Positions 59,156 through 64,000 of a DNA stretch of 64,000 nt are shown one piece after another. Under the pieces are notes generated by a model that was not told where the DNA came from, ran no database searches, and saw nothing but the letters and a program-made list of their open reading frames with translations. Position numbers and translations under genes: made by a program. Source of the stretch: Algoriphagus sediminis (GTDB lineage Bacteria; Bacteroidota; Bacteroidia; Cytophagales; Cyclobacteriaceae); contig NZ_JAUEPH010000002.1 of the NCBI RefSeq assembly GCF_030403435.1, forward strand, positions 310,001-374,000, in the 5' to 3' direction. Position 1 is the first letter of the stretch. Every line of letters starts with the position of its first letter.

Positions 59156-60334
59156 TTAAAGTTTTTCGATCACCAGAGCAGAGGCTCCTCCACCTCCGTT
59201 ACAAATTCCTGCTACCCCAATTTTAGCATTCTCAGAATGTAAAACTGTATTGAGAGTAGAAATAATTCTCGCACCTGAAGCACCCAGTGGATGACCAAGC
59301 GAAACAGCACCTCCGTAAACATTTATCTTATCGTTATCCAGGTTTAGTTTTCTTTGGTTTGCCAAAGCCACTGCCGAAAAGGCCTCATTAATTTCATAGA
59401 AATCCACATCGCTTTCGGTAATTCCAGCGTTTTGGATTGCCTTAGGAATAGCTAAAGAAGGAGCAGTGGTAAACCAAATCGGATCTGTAGCTGCATCCGC
59501 GAAGCCTCTGATTTTTGCCAATGGCTTCAATCCTAACTCCTCCGCCTTTTCTTTACTCACCAATACCAAGGCTGAAGCTCCATCATTCATGGTAGATGCA
59601 TTAGCCGCTGTTACTGTTCCATCTTTCTCAAAAACTGGGCGAAGTGAAGGAATCTTTTCAAACATCACATTCTTAAATTCTTCATCCTCGGAAACCGTAA
59701 TTGTTCCTTTTCTTCCCTGGATTTCCACGGGGATCACCTCTTCGTTGAATTTGCCTTCTTTCCAAGCTTTGGCGGAACGCTCATAGGATTGGATCGCATA
59801 GGCATCCTGATCTTCACGGCTGATATTCATTTCTTTGGCGGTGTTATCCGCGCAATTTCCCATTGGAAAATTATAATACGCCTCAAAAAGTCCATCCTTC
59901 ACCAATCCGTCCACGAATTCTGCATTACCATATTTATATCCGAATCTGGCTTTCGGAACGTAGAATGGGACGTTTGACATACTTTCCATTCCACCTGCAA
60001 CTACCACATCGTTTATCCCAAGCATAATGGATTGTGCGCCAAACATGATGGACTTCATTCCTGAAGCACATACCTTATTCACGGTGGTACATGGTACATT
60101 GTAACTTATTCCGGCTCCAATTGCAGCCTGCCGTGCCGGAGCCTGGCCAAGATTTGCCGAGATTACATTTCCCATAAATACTTCCTGAACTTCCTTGCTG
60201 TCCACTCCGGCCTTTTCTAAGGCTCCTTTGATGGCATGGCTGCCGAGTTGGACGGCAGTTAAGCTGGATAATCCCCCTCCATAACTACCAATGGGAGTCC
60301 GAACTGCGGAAACGATGTAAACTTCTTTAATCAT
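59156..60334 (-). CDS. Acetyl-CoA C-acetyltransferase (thiolase)
   Basis: A 392-residue thiolase from ATG 60334 (MIKEVYIVSAVRTPIGSYGG); a longer start would overlap the next gene. The acylated Cys is residue 89 (TVNKVCASGMKS). GGMESMSNVPFYVP, EINEAFSAVALANQ, the catalytic His in GGAVSLGHPLGASGARI and the second Cys in GICNGGGGASALVIE are all present. It condenses two acetyl-CoA to acetoacetyl-CoA or cleaves it. With HMG-CoA lyase it would handle ketone-body-type intermediates. Confidence 0.95.
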   Translation of the reverse strand: MIKEVYIVSAVRTPIGSYGGGLSSLTAVQLGSHAIKGALEKAGVDSKEVQEVFMGNVISANLGQAPARQAAIGAGISYNVPCTTVNKVCASGMKSIMFGAQSIMLGINDVVVAGGMESMSNVPFYVPKARFGYKYGNAEFVDGLVKDGLFEAYYNFPMGNCADNTAKEMNISREDQDAYAIQSYERSAKAWKEGKFNEEVIPVEIQGRKGTITVSEDEEFKNVMFEKIPSLRPVFEKDGTVTAANASTMNDGASALVLVSKEKAEELGLKPLAKIRGFADAATDPIWFTTAPSLAIPKAIQNAGITESDVDFYEINEAFSAVALANQRKLNLDNDKINVYGGAVSLGHPLGASGARIISTLNTVLHSENAKIGVAGICNGGGGASALVIEKL

Positions 60335-60357
60335 TCTATTTGGGTTTAGTTTAGATT

Positions 60358-60969
60358 TTACCAATCAGGAATGCCTTTTTTAGGCCTTTCGGTTGGTCGT
60401 TTTTTATTTTGCTGAATGTACCTAAGCTCAGCGGCATTCATGTTTTCCAAGATCTGTGCAGCCTGTTCCGGAGTTAAGTTCATTGCTTTCAGTTTTTCCC
60501 TAAACTCCTCCATGGCTTTTTCGCGGTCTGCTAGATTGGCATCCATCTGGTCATTGGCATTTTCAGGTTCATCTTCTGACTGATTCTGAGGATCGCCTTC
60601 CTGCGATTCTTCAGCGTTATCATCTTCAGTCTGCTCACCATCCTGATTTTGTTGTTGCTCATCTGACTGCTCGCCTTCGCTTTGCTGATTTTCAGAATCT
60701 TGTTGCTGTTGCTGCTGCTCTTGCTCTTGTTGTTGCTGCTGTTGATCTTCTTCTTCCTGTTCTTGCTCTAATTTTTCCTTTAGAGCTTTTAATTTTTCAT
60801 CACCTGGAAACTTCTGCAAACCTTCATTCACTTTGGATAGAGCCTGCTCTCTGTCAGTTTTAACATAAGAGCGTGCCGCCTGATTGAAATAGTCAGTTGC
60901 TTGTTGAGCTTTGGCGAAGCCAAAAATCAAAAAGAAGACGAAAAGGCTTATGATAAATTTATTTTTCAT
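60358..60969 (-). CDS. BatC-like secreted protein with Gln/Glu-rich low-complexity core
   Basis: A 203-residue protein with a signal peptide (FIISLFVFFLIFGFAKAQ), one TPR-like pair (YFNQAARSYVKTDREQALSK), then about 80 residues almost entirely Gln, Glu, Asp and Asn. The C-terminus (LTPEQAAQILENMNAAELRY, ending PKKGIPDW) is conserved in BatC-like proteins. In Bacteroidota, BatC-type TPR proteins lie with VWA proteins BatA/BatB. It overlaps the preceding TPR gene by 11 bases. Confidence 0.82.
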   Translation of the reverse strand: MKNKFIISLFVFFLIFGFAKAQQATDYFNQAARSYVKTDREQALSKVNEGLQKFPGDEKLKALKEKLEQEQEEEDQQQQQQEQEQQQQQQDSENQQSEGEQSDEQQQNQDGEQTEDDNAEESQEGDPQNQSEDEPENANDQMDANLADREKAMEEFREKLKAMNLTPEQAAQILENMNAAELRYIQQNKKRPTERPKKGIPDW

Positions 60970-61597
60970 TGATTTCGGTCACTTCTTGAAGGTTAGTAAT
61001 AAACTCCTGATAGGCCGCAACAGTTTCATCCTGCTCTAAAGCCTGGGTCATCACATTCAGAGCATCCCTGAATCGGAACTGCTCCACGAGTCGATCCGCT
61101 TCAGCTTTCTTTTGCTTTGCAAACTCAGAAGGTTCGGGCCTGTCTTGATCTTGCTGCTGCCTTTCTTCATCCCTTTTCATCCATCTGGCCAAAAGCTCGT
61201 AATTATGTCTAGCTTCTTCGTTCAGTGGATTTTTGATTAAGGCTGATTTGAATTTACTCAAAGCGGCTTCATTTTCCTGTTTGTTTCCGAGTAAAACGCC
61301 ACCCTGGTTGAAGGCCATGGAGGAAATGAATGAATTCTGAGCCATAATAGCTTTATCATAGTTTGCCGTGGCTTCTTCTAATTTCTCAGCATACTGATAG
61401 CTTAGCCCCAAATCAAAATCCAGGTTTTCAGAGGAAAATTGAAATTCTTCAATCAGTCTTAAATGAGCTGCTATCGATTCTTCGTATTCAGTTTTGGCAT
61501 AAGCCTCTTCTGCAGCATCAATGGCCGCATTTAGTCTGGAAATAAATGTCCAGGATGCGGGAAGAAAAAGCAATATGAAAAGCGCTTTCCAGTTCAT
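60959..61597 (-). CDS. TPR protein of the Bat locus
   Basis: A 212-residue protein with an N-terminal hydrophobic signal or anchor (MNWKALFILLFLPASWTF) and TPR units (AIDAAEEAYAKTEYEESIAA, LGLSYQYAEKLEEATANYDK, ENEAALSKFKSALIKNPLNE). The late region is acidic and Gln-rich (DEERQQQDQDRPEPSEFAKQ). Its ATG overlaps the VWA stop (TAATG) and its end overlaps the next gene, so the three genes are one coupled operon. Probably a periplasmic scaffold with the VWA protein. Confidence 0.85.
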   Translation of the reverse strand: MNWKALFILLFLPASWTFISRLNAAIDAAEEAYAKTEYEESIAAHLRLIEEFQFSSENLDFDLGLSYQYAEKLEEATANYDKAIMAQNSFISSMAFNQGGVLLGNKQENEAALSKFKSALIKNPLNEEARHNYELLARWMKRDEERQQQDQDRPEPSEFAKQKKAEADRLVEQFRFRDALNVMTQALEQDETVAAYQEFITNLQEVTEINEK

Positions 61598-62562
61598 TAG
61601 AGTTTGATCGTTTTAATAGGAATCATCATATCCAAAAGAGTCAACGCAAAGGCAACAAGCAGGAAATAAAAGTATTTATTTGCTGATGCCTCTACAGTTC
61701 TGGAACCTGTCACTCCACCTTCCAGTCTTTCAATTGCTGCCGTCAGATTCCCTACTTCCTGGACATCGTCGGAAATCTCAAAATATTGGCCGCCTGTTTC
61801 TGAGGCTATCCTTTGTAAAGGTTCACGATCCAAGACTGTAATTGCTGGTTGGCCTATGGACGGATCCATTACCACTCCATTTCCTCTTGGGATGGTGGAA
61901 CCTTCCTCCGTTCCCACTCCCAGACTAAATACTTTAATTCCTAAATCGGAAAGCCTGGTCGCAACAGTGCTTACATCATCTCCAAAATTCTCTCCATCAG
62001 AGATGAGAATAATAGATTTTGATTTGATTTCCTGGCTTTGGTCTTTTTCAAATCTATCCAAGGCCATGTAAAGGGGCCCATTTAAGTCAGTTCCAAAGTT
62101 TGGCACCAGACCCGTATTCAGGCCATCGATATATAGTTGTAAAACGCTTTGATCAAAAGTTAAAGGACATTGCATAAATGCCTCCGAGCTGAAAATTATC
62201 AAACCGATTCGATCGGAAGGAAAGTTCTTGGTCAGGTTTTTAAGCTCAAATTTTATCCGTTGTAGGCGGCTTGGGCCGATATCTTGAGCATTCATACTTT
62301 GAGAAAGATCCACAGCGATAAAAATATCCTTGCCCTCTTCGGTTATTTCTTTGGTGGAAACTCCAATGGAAGGTCCAGCCATGGCAATGAGGAATAGAGC
62401 AAAATAAATTGTTCTTATCACCAGCTTCAAGAATAGTCTTCGTTTCTCCACGGTCAATCGCTTATTGATCCGCCAAAATCGAACTAAATACAGGGTGTAA
62501 AGGATAATAAATATCCCGGCGAGGATAAGGATTAACTTTAAATCAGGATATGCCCAAATCAT
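61597..62562 (-). CDS. BatA/BatB-like membrane-anchored VWA protein
   Basis: A 321-residue protein: two N-terminal helices (about residues 8-27 and 46-63), a VWA domain (about 78-285) with the MIDAS motif DLSQS at residues 85-89, the metal Thr in NFGTDLNGPL and Asp in IILISDGENFGDDV, and a C-terminal helix (YFYFLLVAFALTLLDMMIPI). Bat VWA proteins work with MoxR ATPases in envelope or oxidative-stress processes. Here only one VWA gene is present, and moxR, DUF58 and BatD are not next to it. Confidence 0.9.
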   Translation of the reverse strand: MIWAYPDLKLILILAGIFIILYTLYLVRFWRINKRLTVEKRRLFLKLVIRTIYFALFLIAMAGPSIGVSTKEITEEGKDIFIAVDLSQSMNAQDIGPSRLQRIKFELKNLTKNFPSDRIGLIIFSSEAFMQCPLTFDQSVLQLYIDGLNTGLVPNFGTDLNGPLYMALDRFEKDQSQEIKSKSIILISDGENFGDDVSTVATRLSDLGIKVFSLGVGTEEGSTIPRGNGVVMDPSIGQPAITVLDREPLQRIASETGGQYFEISDDVQEVGNLTAAIERLEGGVTGSRTVEASANKYFYFLLVAFALTLLDMMIPIKTIKL

Positions 62563-62696
62563 AGTTCGAAATTATAAAATCCAACTTACTTTCACAGTTC
62601 CGTTCAGATAATGCTACTAACTATTTATCCTTGTTTTTCGAGAATTAACAAACATTAATCTTTGTAGTTCGTCTTCCTATAGAACCATTATTGAAA

Positions 62697-64000
62697 ATGC
62701 ACCACTCTCTTTATCTCAGACGGTTTTTCGGTGTTCTGATTGTCTTTTTTCTTCCTTTTCTTTTGATGGGGGCCAGAGCCCAGGATATTTGGATTCGGGG
62801 AACCGTGGCAGACGTCAATAATTCAGAGCCTATGCCCGGGGCGAGTATCTATTGGGAAGGAGATGTGAGTACTGGAGTTGTTTCTGATATTGATGGAAGT
62901 TTTAGAATTAGAGCAGTAGAACTTCCTGCCAGATTGATTATCTCTTTTGTCGGGTACCAAACTTCAAATAGGGTAATTAATCCAAAAGACTTGGATAAGG
63001 ACTTGAAATTTTTTCTGAGCCCTGATGAATTGTCTCTTGACGAAATAATAATTGCCGAGGTAAGACCAGATGAACAGGTCAAAAATTTGGAAACCGGGAT
63101 CGTTCGTCTGCCAATCGAATCGATAAAGAATATCCCAGCTTTGTTTGGGGAGGTGGATTTATTGAGAAGTCTTCAGCTCCTTCCTGGAGTTCAGACGGCA
63201 GGAGAGGGGACCACAGGACTTTTTGTAAGAGGTGGGTCTGCCGACCAAAATCTGGTTCAGATCGATGGGGCACCGGTTTATAATCCGTCTCATTTCTTTG
63301 GATTTTTCTCTGTTTTCAATCCCGATGCTTTAGATCAAGTGGAGTTGTATAAAGGAAATATGCCTGCTTCATTTGGCGGAAGGCTTTCTTCTCTTATCGA
63401 TGTCACTCTAAAAGAAGGGAATAGAGATCAAGTTCATGGGGAAGGTGGAATTGGTACTATTTCTTCTAGACTTACCGTCGATGGGCCTTTATTTAATTCT
63501 AATTCTACTTTTGCCATTTCCGCCAGGAGAACCTACGCTGACGTTTTTCTGCAATTATCAAATGATGAAGATTTACGGAATAATCGACTGAACTTTCATG
63601 ATCTCAGCGGAAAGTTTACCTTTTATTTAAATGATAAAGACAAGCTGTCCTTCAGCACGTATCAAGGCCGGGATTTTCTAGGTCTTGATGAAGACTTTGG
63701 ACTGGGCTGGCAAAACTGGGTCAGTTCCTTCAAATGGAACCGAAATATCTCAAGTAATTATTTCTTTGACTTGGAGGCCTATCATTCGGCCTATAACTAT
63801 TTCGTGGAATTCGAGGACCCTGAGGCTGGATTCGAGTGGAATAATAAACTTTCAGAATCTGGTGTCAAAGCTCAATGGACCAAACTTCGGGGAGAAAATC
63901 TCCAAACCTATTGGGGTTTTCATAGCCAATACTACAACCTGGCACCGATCACAGTAGACCCTGCAGGAGGGAGTGCCGTGGAATCTTTGACCACGAATCC
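62697..64000 (+). CDS. TonB-dependent receptor with carboxypeptidase-like N-terminal domain (3' end outside window)
   Basis: The frame runs from ATG 62697 to the window edge (about 434 codons, no stop). A signal peptide (FFGVLIVFFLPFLLMGARAQ) is followed by a carboxypeptidase-D-regulatory-like domain (about 33-110: VADVNNSEPMPGASIYWEGD, SDIDGSFRIRA, SFVGYQTSN) and the TonB plug (LLRSLQLLPGVQTAGEGTTG, LFVRGGSADQNLVQIDGAPV, YNPSHFFGFFSVFNPDALDQ, YKGNMPASFGGRLSSLIDV), then the start of the barrel. It imports a large or scarce nutrient through the outer membrane. A TAATCTTTG about 40 bp upstream may be a slightly irregular -7 box. No SusD-like gene is visible yet. Confidence 0.92.
   Translation, partial: MHHSLYLRRFFGVLIVFFLPFLLMGARAQDIWIRGTVADVNNSEPMPGASIYWEGDVSTGVVSDIDGSFRIRAVELPARLIISFVGYQTSNRVINPKDLDKDLKFFLSPDELSLDEIIIAEVRPDEQVKNLETGIVRLPIESIKNIPALFGEVDLLRSLQLLPGVQTAGEGTTGLFVRGGSADQNLVQIDGAPVYNPSHFFGFFSVFNPDALDQVELYKGNMPASFGGRLSSLIDVTLKEGNRDQVHGEGGIGTISSRLTVDGPLFNSNSTFAISARRTYADVFLQLSNDEDLRNNRLNFHDLSGKFTFYLNDKDKLSFSTYQGRDFLGLDEDFGLGWQNWVSSFKWNRNISSNYFFDLEAYHSAYNYFVEFEDPEAGFEWNNKLSESGVKAQWTKLRGENLQTYWGFHSQYYNLAPITVDPAGGSAVESLTTN

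Overview
The window looks like a chromosome segment of a Bacteroidota bacterium, most likely order Cytophagales and close to Cyclobacteriaceae/Algoriphagus. This rests on gene content and style: a TonB-dependent receptor with a carboxypeptidase-like N-terminal domain, a MetH split into two genes, a sigma/anti-sigma/fasciclin unit, Bat-type VWA and TPR proteins, YwqK/MORN-like secreted proteins, DbpA-tailed DEAD helicase, and several TAnnTTTG promoter elements of the Bacteroidota type. The genus is an inference. No rRNA, tRNA, CRISPR array, transposase or phage gene was seen.

Layout. 1-6 kb: end of a TPR protein, Lrp/AsnC regulator, Nudix hydrolase, MATE exporter, secreted M24 peptidase, MFS transporter. 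6.4-10.1 kb: one 1192-residue orphan protein, beta-rich with a long coiled coil and a 19-residue tandem repeat, isolated between long non-coding DNA and a strong terminator. 10.6-15.1 kb: an accessory island, visibly A+T richer, in which four genes on the minus strand (GNAT, secreted YD-repeat protein, AlbA_2/ATPase/RRM fusion, lipoprotein) are separated by 80-160 bp imperfect inverted repeats. For three genes the first bases upstream of the gene are the reverse complement of the first bases after it. This is the signature of integron gene cassettes with attC sites, but no integrase lies in the window. 15.2-25 kb (minus strand): prfB with an intact programmed +1 frameshift, BCAT, cobalamin adenosyltransferase, a MacB/LolD-like ATPase, then a run of tightly overlapping genes (NfeD, group II truncated globin, PlsC, GatC, membrane-TPR protein). 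25-33.3 kb: LysM protein, two small conserved genes, ATP-grasp, leucyl aminopeptidase, esterase, and AceK (isocitrate dehydrogenase kinase/phosphatase). 33.7-40 kb: CoA-type Nudix, DUF819-like membrane protein, thioredoxin-like ferredoxin, YbjQ, a large hybrid histidine kinase, a secreted barrel-like protein. 40.1-45.8 kb: a SAM-I riboswitch heading metH (two genes), metF and a TonB-C protein. 45.8-52.9 kb: class V aminotransferase, ECF sigma/anti-sigma/fasciclin, HMG-CoA lyase, PepSY protein, DprA, MerR, RsmE. 53-62.6 kb (minus strand): DEAD helicase, queuosine-precursor transporter, RNase Z, STAS, PurC, MORN-like protein, thiolase, two TPR proteins and a VWA protein. From 62.7 kb to the end: 5' part of a TonB-dependent receptor.

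How genes fit together. The SAM riboswitch controls de novo methionine/methyl-group supply (MetH and MetF). BCAT, HMG-CoA lyase and thiolase fit branched-chain amino acid and acetyl-CoA metabolism, and AceK would set carbon flow between the TCA cycle and the glyoxylate bypass. The main surprises are the integrase-less cassette array, the AlbA_2/RRM fusion inside it, the orphan 1192-residue protein, and AceK in this phylum.
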